Source: an archaeon (GTDB lineage: Archaea > Nanobdellota > Nanobdellia > Pacearchaeales > GW2011-AR1). Taken from it: a DNA stretch of 64,000 nucleotides. The notes below the pieces were generated by a model. The model was given only the letters and a program-made list of their open reading frames with translations. It did no database searches and was not told the DNA's origin. Both the position numbers and the translations under genes were made by a program. The stretch covers positions 1 to 64,000 of the forward strand of contig DAOVXQ010000004.1 in NCBI GenBank assembly GCA_030636025.1. The letters run 5' to 3'. Shown in pieces: positions 37,195 to 45,805 of this stretch (positions are counted from its first letter, which is position 1; every line of letters starts with the position of its first letter).

Positions 37195-37273
37195 GTCTAC
37201 ATAGTTTATAAGTCTTTTTGTGTGTAGACGTATATGTGTCTACAAAGATTAGTTATTATTGTAGAATGTAGAC
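37195..37273. promoter_or_regulatory. Four TGTAGAC/GTCTACA half-sites in the proS / tRNA-Arg divergent intergenic region
   Basis: GTCTACA 37195-37201; TGTAGAC 37223-37229; GTCTACA 37238-37244; TGTAGAC 37267-37273. Confidence 0.6.
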
Positions 37274-37326
37274 GTATAAATGCGGTTAGATAGTTTTATT
37301 AATCCTTTAAAATAAATTATGTTATT

Positions 37327-37398
37327 GGGCACGTAGTTCAATGGATAGAATGTCAGGTTTCGGCCCTGTTGATCGAGGTTCGAATCCTCGCGCGCCCA
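37327..37398 (+). tRNA. tRNA-Arg (UCG)
   Basis: GGGCACG...TCAGG-TTTCGGC-CCTGT...CGAGG-TTCGAAT-CCTCG-CGCGCCC-A; anticodon TCG; one apparent A-C acceptor mismatch. Confidence 0.85.
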
Positions 37399-37400
37399 TT

Positions 37401-37631
37401 TTAATCTACATAATCATCATGGAATCTCGATCTTGGTAATCCTTCTGCTTTTAGAAAGAAATTTTTTATCTCCAAAGATTTTTTAGAGCTTTCTTGCCAA
37501 TCAAATAAGTCTTGTAAAAGTTGCTTTTCTCTTGGAGTTGGTCCTAAATCTTCTGGATTAAGATAACAAATTATTTCTGGATTTGGTTTTGGATTTGTTT
37601 CTGAATTTGGTTTTGGTTTATAATCTTTCAT
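37401..37631 (-). CDS. Hypothetical small protein
   Basis: 76 aa, 'NPEDLGPTPREKQLLQDLFDWQESSKKSLEIK'. Confidence 0.5.
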   Translation of the reverse strand: MKDYKPKPNSETNPKPNPEIICYLNPEDLGPTPREKQLLQDLFDWQESSKKSLEIKNFFLKAEGLPRSRFHDDYVD

Positions 37632-37685
37632 TTAAATTAATAGATAACAACCTATTTAAAACTTGTTTATCTTGTTTTAAAAAAG

Positions 37686-38801
37686 ATGGTGGACAAAAAA
37701 TTTTGGGCAACTGTGTTTACATTGAGTGGGACAATAATCGGGGCAGGTATTTTGGGATTGCCTTATGTTTTTTCTAAATCTGGATTTTTTATCGGGCTTT
37801 TTTGGTTGTTGGTTATTGGCGCAATAGTTATGTTTACGAGTTTATGTTTGGGAGAGGTTTCTTTAAGGACAAAAGGGAAACATCATTTAGCAGGATATGC
37901 TAGAAAATATTTAGGAATTTGGCAAAAAAGAATAATGTTTTTTGCAGTAGCTTTTGGGATTTACTCTGCTTTGCTTGCTTATTTAATTGGAGAGGGCCAG
38001 AGTTTTTCAAAATTATTTACAGGAACATTAGATTATTCATTATATTTTGCTATTGGATTCTGGATTATTATGTCCTTTCTTTTAAGAGAGGGGCTGAGGG
38101 GTTTGAAAAAAATTGAGACATGGGGGGTTCTTGCAATAATTTTTATTATTTTATTTATTTCAGGATGGTATTCTCCGTCGATAAATGTGGAAAATCTTTT
38201 TTATAATGATTTTTCATATTTTTTCCTTCCTTTTGGTATTATTTTATTTGCATTATTGGGATTTACTTCTATTCCTGAATTGAAAATGGAAATTAAAGGA
38301 AAAGAAAAAAAACTAAAAAAAGCAATAGTTGTGGGAATTTTAATTCCGATTATTCTTTATATTATTTTTAGTTTTGTTTTTGTAGGGGTTTTAGGCAAAG
38401 AAATACAAGGAGTAGCAACTTTGAGTTTTGGAAATTTGGTTGTCTTGCTTGGTATTTTTACAATGCTTACGAGTTATTTTGTTTTAAGTTTTTCATTGAG
38501 AGATATGTTTATGTTTGATTTAGGATTTTCAAAGAAAAACACTTTCTTTTTTGTTTCAATTGCTCCTTTATTTTTATATTTAATTGCGTCTATATTTAAT
38601 TTATTGGATTTTGTAACGGTTTTAGGAATTGGAGGGGTTTTTTCAGGAGGATTAATGGGAATTCTTATTTTATTAATGAATAAGAAAGCTAAAAAATATG
38701 GAGATAGAAAACCTGAATATTCTATGCCGATAAATTGGTTTGTTGTTATCTTGCTGTCTGTAGTTTTTATTGCTGGGATTATTTTTGAGTTAGTGTTTTG
38801 A
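37686..38801 (+). CDS. Amino-acid permease (AAAP/aromatic permease-like)
   Basis: 'FWATVFTLSGTIIGAGILGLPYVFSKSGFFIGLFWLL', about 10-11 TM segments. Confidence 0.85.
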   Translation: MVDKKFWATVFTLSGTIIGAGILGLPYVFSKSGFFIGLFWLLVIGAIVMFTSLCLGEVSLRTKGKHHLAGYARKYLGIWQKRIMFFAVAFGIYSALLAYLIGEGQSFSKLFTGTLDYSLYFAIGFWIIMSFLLREGLRGLKKIETWGVLAIIFIILFISGWYSPSINVENLFYNDFSYFFLPFGIILFALLGFTSIPELKMEIKGKEKKLKKAIVVGILIPIILYIIFSFVFVGVLGKEIQGVATLSFGNLVVLLGIFTMLTSYFVLSFSLRDMFMFDLGFSKKNTFFFVSIAPLFLYLIASIFNLLDFVTVLGIGGVFSGGLMGILILLMNKKAKKYGDRKPEYSMPINWFVVILLSVVFIAGIIFELVF

Positions 38802-38899
38802 AATTATTTGATTGATAAATTATTTTTTGATTAGTTTTATAAACACTAAATACTTTCTTTAAAAAAGAAAGGATTTAGGAGTCAAAGAAACTAAGAAAG

Positions 38900-39034
38900 A
38901 TGAAAAATAAAAGATGTGATGGTTTTTCCTCGGCGAGTAATCAGGGGGGGGGCGAAGAGCCTCGAGGGAGAATAAAGAAGGTTGGATTTTTGATTTGGGT
39001 GTTTGTTGGTTGGAAGAAAAAGAAGAAAAATTAA
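38900..39034 (+). pseudogene. 44-codon mini-ORF: G9 block joined to the C-terminal coding end of the 77-3076 surface protein
   Basis: MKNKRCDGFSSASNQGGGEEPRGRIKKVGFLIWVFVGWKKKKKN*; 38953-38983 matches 119-149 (30/31) and 38982-39000 matches 3030-3048 (19/19). Confidence 0.6.
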
Positions 39035-39040
39035 GGAATT

Positions 39041-39316
39041 TTAAAATTTAAACTCTAAAATTTGATATATAAAATCTTCAATTTCTCTTAACTTATTTTT
39101 ATTTAGAAAAACTTGCAAACCATAGGGAGTGGGTTTTGTTAAAATTAATTTTTGTTTAATTAAATCTTTAGCACATTTTTTAATATTTTTTCCTAAATGA
39201 GAAGGAAATCCTCGTCTTAAGGTATCAAAATGTGTATGAACTCCTCCGATTACTTTTTTTCTTCTTAAATTATATAAAATAGTTGCTTTGATTTTATCTT
39301 CCTCTTTAAATTCCAT
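39041..39316 (-). CDS. Small winged-helix-like hypothetical protein
   Basis: 'GGVHTHFDTLRRGFPSHLGKNIKKCAKDLIKQKLILTKPTPYGLQVFLN'. Confidence 0.55.
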   Translation of the reverse strand: MEFKEEDKIKATILYNLRRKKVIGGVHTHFDTLRRGFPSHLGKNIKKCAKDLIKQKLILTKPTPYGLQVFLNKNKLREIEDFIYQILEFKF

Positions 39317-39413
39317 AATTTGATTATTAAACGAGAATATTTAAATGTTTCTAATATTGAAATATAAAAACATGAATAGAAATATTTATAAAGTGTATTA
39401 TGTCTGATGTAAT

Positions 39414-39719
39414 ATGAAAAACGAAACAATTTTTGTTGAAGTATTTGGAAATAACCCCATAATAAAAGTTTTAGATTTTCTTATAACCTTTCAATTATTT
39501 GATTATCCATTAACAGAAATAGCTAAAAATTCTGGGGTTAGTTATTCAACTTTGCAAACATTCTGGGATAAATTAGAAAGAAATAATATTGTTGTTAAAA
39601 CAAGAAGGGTTGGAAAATCAGATTTGTATAAGTTAAATAAAAACAACCCTGCAGTTCAACAACTAATAAAACTTGATTGGAATTTAATTAAAGGTGTTGA
39701 AAAAGATATTATTTGTTAA
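39414..39719 (+). CDS. Winged-helix transcriptional regulator
   Basis: 'NPIIKVLDFLITFQLFDYPLTEIAKNSGVSYSTLQTFWDKLERNNIVVKTRRVGKSDLYKLNKNN'. Confidence 0.7.
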   Translation: MKNETIFVEVFGNNPIIKVLDFLITFQLFDYPLTEIAKNSGVSYSTLQTFWDKLERNNIVVKTRRVGKSDLYKLNKNNPAVQQLIKLDWNLIKGVEKDIIC

Positions 39720-39755
39720 ATATGTTTTGCAGAATAACAATAACGTTTTAATTTT

Positions 39756-41141
39756 TTATCCTAATTCTTTTTCTAAAACTTTTCTTGCAATCTGAAAATC
39801 TGCTCTTCTGTTTGTTTTTTGCATTACTTGCCCCATTAAAAAATTAACTGCTTTTGATTCTCCTGCTTTATAATCTTCAACTGATTTTTGATTTTGCTTT
39901 AAAATTTCTTTAATTATTTTAGATAATTCTTTTTCATTTGATATTTTTTCAGAAGATTTAGCTTCTTTTAATGGTGAATAAGAGTTTGGTATGAATTTTC
40001 TTAATATTTCTTTTGCTTTTAACTGAGTTATTTTATTTTGCTCTAAAAGTTGAAGTAATTCAATTAGATGTTTGGGATTTATTTTTATTTCATCTGCAGA
40101 TTTTTTATTATAATTTAAAACTCCTAACCATTCAACAGTTACCCATGGAAGTGCTATTTTTGGAGATATTTTTTCTACTACTTTTTCAAATAATTCAACA
40201 ATTTCTAGATTTTGAGTTAAAACTTCTGCATTTATTTTGTTTATCTTATGTTTTTTAATTATTTTTTCTAATTTTTGCATTGGTGATTCTGGAAGGTTTT
40301 TTTTAATTTCCTGAACTCTTTTTTTAGTTATTTTAATTGCAGGCAAATCTGGTTCTGGGATAAATCTGTAATCTGCCGCATCTTCCTTACTTCTCATTAA
40401 TTCTGTTTTTTGTGTTATTGAGTTCCATCTTCTTGTTTCTTGTTTTTGTGGTTTTTCTTTTTCATGTCTTGCTAATTCAGAATTAATTGCTTTAACTATC
40501 TCTGTTATTGAATTTACATTTTTTATTTCAGCTCTTTTTGAAACTCCTTTTATGTTTACATTAACATCTGCTTTAATTCCGGCATCTTTGTTTAATGATT
40601 TTATATAAGATAGTGTGAGAACTAATTGTTTTAACCAGATTTCAACTTGTTTTGCTGATGTAAAATCCGGCTCTGTAACAATTTCAATTAATGGTGCTCC
40701 TGCTCGGTTGTAATCCACTGTTCCTTTATCTGGATTCCATGCAGCAGGGTCTTCTTCTAAATGTGCTTCTGTAATTCTAATTCCTAGAAATTCTCCAGCT
40801 ACTACGGGATTTGTTGAATGAGCTCCTGAAATTGTTTTTTGATAACCTGTTGGCATGTCTGGCCAGTTATAATGTTTTCTTTGAAAAATCCATGGTTTTT
40901 TATCATCAATTGTATTAACATTGCAATTTAACATTAAACCTATCTGGATTGTTTTGTTGATGGCTTGCTGATTTGGGGGCATTGGTTTTGCACCAGGTTG
41001 TCCTGTGCAGATTGGGCAGATATTTGTGTTGGGCTTTATCTGTTTCATATCATGGAAATTTTTACATCTGCAAAATAATTTTTCTTTTGTTTCTAAATAT
41101 CCATGGATTTCAAGACCTATCAGGGGTTTTAATATTGTCAT
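39756..41141 (-). CDS. gatB: Asp-tRNA(Asn)/Glu-tRNA(Gln) amidotransferase subunit B
   Basis: 'LIGLEIHGYLETKEKLFCRC', 'CPICTGQPGAKPMPNQQ'-like region, 'RKHYNWPDMPTGYQKT', 'LEEDPAAWNPDKGTVDYNRAGAPLIEIVTEPD'. Confidence 0.95.
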   Translation of the reverse strand: MTILKPLIGLEIHGYLETKEKLFCRCKNFHDMKQIKPNTNICPICTGQPGAKPMPPNQQAINKTIQIGLMLNCNVNTIDDKKPWIFQRKHYNWPDMPTGYQKTISGAHSTNPVVAGEFLGIRITEAHLEEDPAAWNPDKGTVDYNRAGAPLIEIVTEPDFTSAKQVEIWLKQLVLTLSYIKSLNKDAGIKADVNVNIKGVSKRAEIKNVNSITEIVKAINSELARHEKEKPQKQETRRWNSITQKTELMRSKEDAADYRFIPEPDLPAIKITKKRVQEIKKNLPESPMQKLEKIIKKHKINKINAEVLTQNLEIVELFEKVVEKISPKIALPWVTVEWLGVLNYNKKSADEIKINPKHLIELLQLLEQNKITQLKAKEILRKFIPNSYSPLKEAKSSEKISNEKELSKIIKEILKQNQKSVEDYKAGESKAVNFLMGQVMQKTNRRADFQIARKVLEKELG

Positions 41142-41176
41142 AAGATAAATAGAATTTACGTATTTAATAAAGTTTC

Positions 41177-41509
41177 TTAAATTAATTTTAAGTCTCGAAT
41201 ATGGTGGATTCCATTTTGTTCTGCTTTTTTTCTTTTTTCTAAAATCATTTCTTTAGCATAATTATAAGAAGACATATCTTTCCTACAATTTTCAGGAGAA
41301 AAATATTTGGCAGTTATGACGGATATATTTTCTAAGAATGAATTGAAAATTCTGTGGTGTCCGTCTGCGATATAGGTAAGGCCATTAATCTGAAAAATTT
41401 CCGGAACTGAATGTTTTTTTAAATTGTGATGGTGTTTTAATGTCTCCCTATGCAGTTCTGTTTCTATTGGGATTAGATTATTTAGGGGTATTTGTTTTAT
41501 TCTTGGCAT
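41177..41509 (-). CDS. ParB-N/nuclease-like domain small protein
   Basis: 'PRIKQIPLNNLIPIETELHRETLKHHHNLK...GLTYIADGHHRIFN'. Confidence 0.6.
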   Translation of the reverse strand: MPRIKQIPLNNLIPIETELHRETLKHHHNLKKHSVPEIFQINGLTYIADGHHRIFNSFLENISVITAKYFSPENCRKDMSSYNYAKEMILEKRKKAEQNGIHHIRDLKLI

Positions 41510-41549
41510 TTATTTTTAGGGATTTTGATGTTTAATAAATGTTGCGTTT

Positions 41550-42278
41550 TTATTTAGCAATACTCCACATTAATTCAAATTGTTTTTTATATGCTTCTGC
41601 AACATTTTTATTTCTTATAATGATTAAATAATCTGGATTACCAAAAATAATTATCTGAACATTATCTCCATAAATTTGTATTGGATTTTCATTAAAGAAT
41701 TTCTCAGGAATTTTTTTATATTTTGATGTTCCTTTTTTAAAAATTCCTTTTGTTTTTTCTTTTATTATTACTTTTTCTTTTATATTATAATGTAATAAAT
41801 CTCTTTCATATTGAGTTACTATTAAGTCATATTTATCTAATGGAAGGTATTCATCTATTGCAGTGCATAATACTGTTTTATCTTTTGAATCTTTTAATGT
41901 ATTTATGATATCTCTTAAAGAAATTCTTACCACATTTTTTCCTTTGTATGTTTCAACTGATAATGGATTTTGAGAGGATTTGTTTATTTCTACTAACTTC
42001 GGAAGAATTTGTTTGTAATTTTCTGTTTTTTCATTTAATATTTCTAATATTAATTCTGGATTTGTCGCCTTGAATAGCTTTGTTTTTCCTTCTTGAACAG
42101 AGTTTACAAATCCTTTTTCTTCAAGTCTTTTAAGAGAATCATAAGTCACTTGCCTATATAATCCTGTTTTTTCAGCTAATTCATAAGCAGATATTTGACC
42201 ATGAGTAAGCAAGGCTAAATATATTTTAGATTCATAATCTGTTAAACCAATTTGTTCTAATATTTGTTTGTTAATCAT
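41550..42278 (-). CDS. TrmB-family transcriptional regulator
   Basis: Start at ATG 42278; 'LEQIGLTDYESKIYLALLTHGQISAYELAEKTGLYRQVTYDSLKRLEEKGFVNSVQEGKTKLFKATNPE'. Confidence 0.85.
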   Translation of the reverse strand: MINKQILEQIGLTDYESKIYLALLTHGQISAYELAEKTGLYRQVTYDSLKRLEEKGFVNSVQEGKTKLFKATNPELILEILNEKTENYKQILPKLVEINKSSQNPLSVETYKGKNVVRISLRDIINTLKDSKDKTVLCTAIDEYLPLDKYDLIVTQYERDLLHYNIKEKVIIKEKTKGIFKKGTSKYKKIPEKFFNENPIQIYGDNVQIIIFGNPDYLIIIRNKNVAEAYKKQFELMWSIAK

Positions 42279-42322
42279 AATTTTTAATATTAAATTAAGT
42301 ATATAAACTTTATTATTTGGAA

Positions 42323-42336
42323 GTATGATATCATAC
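42323..42336. promoter_or_regulatory. Perfect 14-bp palindromic operator GTATGATATCATAC
   Basis: In the divergent region between the regulator and the 42387 gene, next to TATA-like sequences on both sides. Confidence 0.8.
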
Positions 42337-42386
42337 GAATAAAATATAAAAATTTTAATGACTACAATAAGTAATTGTATGAAAAA

Positions 42387-42629
42387 ATGGCAGAAGATAT
42401 TAACCAAGCATGGAAATTAAGAAAAGAAGATTTTGTACCTTTTGTAGGATTATTCAATTATCAAGATCGTTGGAGGAAAAATAAATCAAGAGATAAAAAA
42501 AATTCCTCAAAATATGATATAAGAATGGATTTACTTGCAATATATCAAGTTCCTTATTATGCGCTAGCATTAGGTGGCTTCTCTGGTGGACTCTTATTAT
42601 TAATTGAAAAATTAGAATCTCTTTCTTGA
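42387..42629 (+). CDS. Small hypothetical protein (operator-linked)
   Basis: MAEDINQAWKLRKEDFVPFVGLFNYQDRWRKNKSRDKKNSSKYDIRMDLLAIYQVPYYALALGG... Confidence 0.6.
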   Translation: MAEDINQAWKLRKEDFVPFVGLFNYQDRWRKNKSRDKKNSSKYDIRMDLLAIYQVPYYALALGGFSGGLLLLIEKLESLS

Positions 42630-42661
42630 AATTAAATGATTTAATGAAAAATAGGTTGTTA

Positions 42662-42682
42662 ATCATACGTATGATATCATAC
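42662..42682. promoter_or_regulatory. Compound operator ATCATAC-GTATGAT-ATCATAC just upstream of GGTATAAATA
   Basis: Contains the same GTATGATATCATAC palindrome (42669-42682), overlapped by ATCATACGTATGAT (42662-42675). Confidence 0.8.
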
Positions 42683-42761
42683 GAATAGGGTATAAATACT
42701 CTTCTATTCTAATAATATTAACTTAACAGTAATAACAAACTGTAAGGAGGTAAAAAATAAA

Positions 42762-42977
42762 ATGGAAAGAAAAGAAAATAGAACAAAACAATATAAAACA
42801 ACTTTAGGAGATTGGATTCCAGGATATGGAATTTATAAGCAAACTAAACTTACAAGAAAAGGAGTTCCATGTATCCTTTCAGATAAAAGTTCTGAATATA
42901 ATCTTATGTATACTCTTGTTCAATGTGCTCCTTTTTCTTATATGATTGCTAGAGGAATAGAAGCTTTAATACAATAA
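42762..42977 (+). CDS. Small hypothetical protein, possible paralogue of 42387-42629
   Basis: 71 aa with strong SD (AAGGAGG); 'DWIPGYGIY...KSSEYNL...QCAPFSYMIA'. Confidence 0.65.
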   Translation: MERKENRTKQYKTTLGDWIPGYGIYKQTKLTRKGVPCILSDKSSEYNLMYTLVQCAPFSYMIARGIEALIQ

Positions 42978-43007
42978 AAAGGGTAAAGGTAAATTGCTCT
43001 TTTTTTT

Positions 43008-43412
43008 TCAATTTTTTCTTAATTTTTCCCTTAAATAATTTTCAACTTCTTTTGGAGAGTGATTTATATGGCAGTTAGAACAATCCCAAATTTTTCCTTT
43101 TGGAAGAGATGGATGGTAAAACCATTTTCCTTTTGGGCCTTGGATTTTACATTCTCCTTCTAAAATTTCTGAATTATAATTTGGACAAGCACATAAAAAA
43201 CAATTCAAATCTTTTATTTCAGGATGGCATGATTTACCTATTTGATAATAAGGACATTTGTCAGGATATTTTTTACTTCTATTTTTAAAACTTGTTCCTT
43301 GAATTATGAGGGGTATGTTTTCTAAAGTTATTTCAATTCCTGCATTTTCTATGTCTTTTAAAATTTCTTCTTGATAATATAATTCCCATTTTTGAAGTAA
43401 ATTTAAAGTCAT
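43008..43412 (-). CDS. Cysteine-rich small domain protein
   Basis: 'CPYYQIGKSCHPEIKDLNCFLCACPNYN...CKIQGPKGKWFYHPSLPKGKIWDCSNCHINHSPKEVENYL'. Confidence 0.75.
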   Translation of the reverse strand: MTLNLLQKWELYYQEEILKDIENAGIEITLENIPLIIQGTSFKNRSKKYPDKCPYYQIGKSCHPEIKDLNCFLCACPNYNSEILEGECKIQGPKGKWFYHPSLPKGKIWDCSNCHINHSPKEVENYLREKLRKN

Positions 43413-43453
43413 TTAATAACAAGTTTTTTATAGGGTTTTAAGTATTATTGTTT

Positions 43454-44776
43454 ATGAAACGTTCTTATAAAGCACCAGAACCAGGAGATAAAATTAAAGT
43501 TATTTTAGATAATAATAAGCAAGAAGAAGGTGTTTTGTTGGAAAGTCATGATAGAGGGGTTTTATTATTGAAATTAGATAATGGTTATAATATTGGTTTG
43601 AAAAAAGATGATATTGTGGAGATTAAGGTTATTGAGAGAGTTGTGGGTGTGAAAAATAATAATGAATTATCTGAAGATTCTAAAGAATTAAAAATGTCTG
43701 GTAAAAAACCAATAATTGATTTTATTATTGCTGGAGGGACAATTAGTTCAAGATTAGATCCTAAAACTGGCGGGGTTAAGGATTTGACTGATGCGAGCGA
43801 ATTTTTTAAAACATATCCTGAAATTTATGAAAAAGCAGATATTAGGATTAAAAATCCGTTTATGAAATGGAGTGAAAATATGGATTTTAAGGATTGGGCG
43901 AGAATTGCAAAAGAGGTTGGGAAAAGTTTAAATGATGATAATGTTAGTGGAGTGATTATTAGTCATGGGACTGATTTTTTACATTATACTTCTGCTGCAT
44001 TAAGTTTTATGTTGGGTAAGTTGAATAAACCTGTTGTTCTGACTTATTCTCAGAGAAGTAGTGATAGGGGAAGTAGTGATGCAAGATTGAATTTATTATG
44101 CAGTGCTGAAATGGCTTTAAGTGATGTTGCAGAGGTTATGCTGGTTGGGCATGCAACAGAGAATGATGATTATTGTTATGCATTGCAGGGTAATAAGGTC
44201 AGGAAAATGCATAGTTCAAAAAGAAATGCTTTTAGACCTATAAATTGTAAACCCTTTGCTAAGGTTTGGGCTGATGGTGGAAAAAGAATTGAGTTTTTGA
44301 GAAATGATTATAATAAGAGAAATAAAAATAAGATTGAAGTTGATAATGTTTTTGATGAGCGAGTTGCGTTGGTTAAATTTTATCCAGGTCAAAATCCAGA
44401 TATTTTAGATTATTATAGAAAAAAAGGTTATAGGGGGCTGATTATTGAAATGAGTGGTTTAGGGCATGTTATTACCCAAGGTAAAAATAACTGGATTCCA
44501 AAATTAAAAGAAATAATTGGAAAAGGAATGTTTGTATATGCTGTTCCTCAGACACTTTATGGGAGAGTAGATTCTTATGTTTATGAATCAGGTAGGAGAT
44601 TAAAAGGGGCAGGGGTTGTTTATTTGAATGATATTTTACCTGAGACAGGCTTTGTTAAATTGGGGTGGATATTAGGGCATAAGGTCTGGAGAGGAAGTGT
44701 TGCAACTGCAAAGAAAATGAAAGAGAATATTTCTGGAGAGTTTAATGATAGATTGGGGAATGAGTTTTTGAATTAA
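43454..44776 (+). CDS. gatD: Glu-tRNA(Gln) amidotransferase subunit D (asparaginase-like)
   Basis: N-terminal barrel 'PGDKIKVILDNNKQEEGVLLES'; 'DFIIAGGTISSRLDPKTGGVKDLTDASEF'; 'GVIISHGTDFLHYTSAALSFML'. Confidence 0.95.
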   Translation: MKRSYKAPEPGDKIKVILDNNKQEEGVLLESHDRGVLLLKLDNGYNIGLKKDDIVEIKVIERVVGVKNNNELSEDSKELKMSGKKPIIDFIIAGGTISSRLDPKTGGVKDLTDASEFFKTYPEIYEKADIRIKNPFMKWSENMDFKDWARIAKEVGKSLNDDNVSGVIISHGTDFLHYTSAALSFMLGKLNKPVVLTYSQRSSDRGSSDARLNLLCSAEMALSDVAEVMLVGHATENDDYCYALQGNKVRKMHSSKRNAFRPINCKPFAKVWADGGKRIEFLRNDYNKRNKNKIEVDNVFDERVALVKFYPGQNPDILDYYRKKGYRGLIIEMSGLGHVITQGKNNWIPKLKEIIGKGMFVYAVPQTLYGRVDSYVYESGRRLKGAGVVYLNDILPETGFVKLGWILGHKVWRGSVATAKKMKENISGEFNDRLGNEFLN

Positions 44777-44777
44777 A

Positions 44778-45101
44778 TTATTTTATTTTAATTAAAGTTT
44801 CTATAGTTAGTCCTTGAGGGACCATTAATCCTTCTAAATCATGATAATGTAATGTTTTTAAATTGTTTTTATCAAGACTTTCGAAATTATAACACTCTGA
44901 ATCTTGTTTTAATCTTGTAGGGATTCCTAAGTAATAACTGCCTTTTTCTATGGTATGGTGAGTATCTTTTAAAAGAACAATTTGTCCTTGGTATTTTTCA
45001 ATTGCTTCTTTTGATTTTTCAATTGAAAGAGGATTTCCTAAATCTATTTCTTCAAATACTATTGGTAATCCTATTTCAATATTTTTCTTTTTTCGAAACA
45101 T
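44778..45101 (-). CDS. Hypothetical protein
   Basis: 107-aa ORF. Confidence 0.45.
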   Translation of the reverse strand: MFRKKKNIEIGLPIVFEEIDLGNPLSIEKSKEAIEKYQGQIVLLKDTHHTIEKGSYYLGIPTRLKQDSECYNFESLDKNNLKTLHYHDLEGLMVPQGLTIETLIKIK

Positions 45102-45152
45102 CTTATATAAATAAATTAAAATTACTTTTTAAAGAAATGTGGTTTAAAATGA

Positions 45153-45641
45153 TTATTTAATTTTTCTTTCAATTCTGTCAAGTTGTTTTTTCATTTCTTG
45201 AATTTCTTTTTCTGCTTTTCTATTAACTTGATAATCATATTCTGCTCTCATTCTGTCTCTTTGGGTTGTTCTGTTTTGTGACATTAAAATAACTGGTGCC
45301 TGAATTGCGGCTAAGCAAGATAAAGCAAGATTTAAAAGAATAAATGGGAATGGGTCGAATGCTTTTTGGTGGTATTTTAATAAGAAATAGCTGTTTACAA
45401 CAATCCACAAGACGAGGAAGAATAAGAAACCAATAATGAAAAACCATGAACCTGCCCATTTTGTTAGGTTATCTGAAGCCCTTTGACCCAAGGTTAGTTT
45501 TCTTTTATCCTGAACAAATGGATAAGTAATTTTTCCAACAAATTTTTCTATTTGTTTGCCTGCTTTTCCGAGTTCTGTTGTTACATCTCCTTTTCTTAAT
45601 TTTTCAACTTCTTTTTCAACTCTTTCTATCTCTTTTTTCAT
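45153..45641 (-). CDS. DUF1003 family membrane protein
   Basis: 'ASDNLTKWAGSWFFIIGFLFFLVLWIVVNSYF...FDPFPFILLNLALSCLAAIQAPVILMSQNRTTQRDRMRAEYDYQVNRKAE'. Confidence 0.9.
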   Translation of the reverse strand: MKKEIERVEKEVEKLRKGDVTTELGKAGKQIEKFVGKITYPFVQDKRKLTLGQRASDNLTKWAGSWFFIIGFLFFLVLWIVVNSYFLLKYHQKAFDPFPFILLNLALSCLAAIQAPVILMSQNRTTQRDRMRAEYDYQVNRKAEKEIQEMKKQLDRIERKIK

Positions 45642-45805
45642 AATGATTATTGGGGACCGGCATTTATATAAGTTTTGGGTTGTTTGGTAATTGATTGGTT
45701 TAGTGAAGGGGTTTGTTTAAGCTTTTAATCGCGTTTAATCGCGGGTTGTAACTTAAGAGTGGTTAAAATAGAAACATTTATAAAGGAGGAATATTAGGGT
45801 TTTTC

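Noticed and set aside
45725-45745. Tandem TTTAATCGCG x2
   Set aside because: Only two short copies and no further context; insufficient evidence for a functional site.
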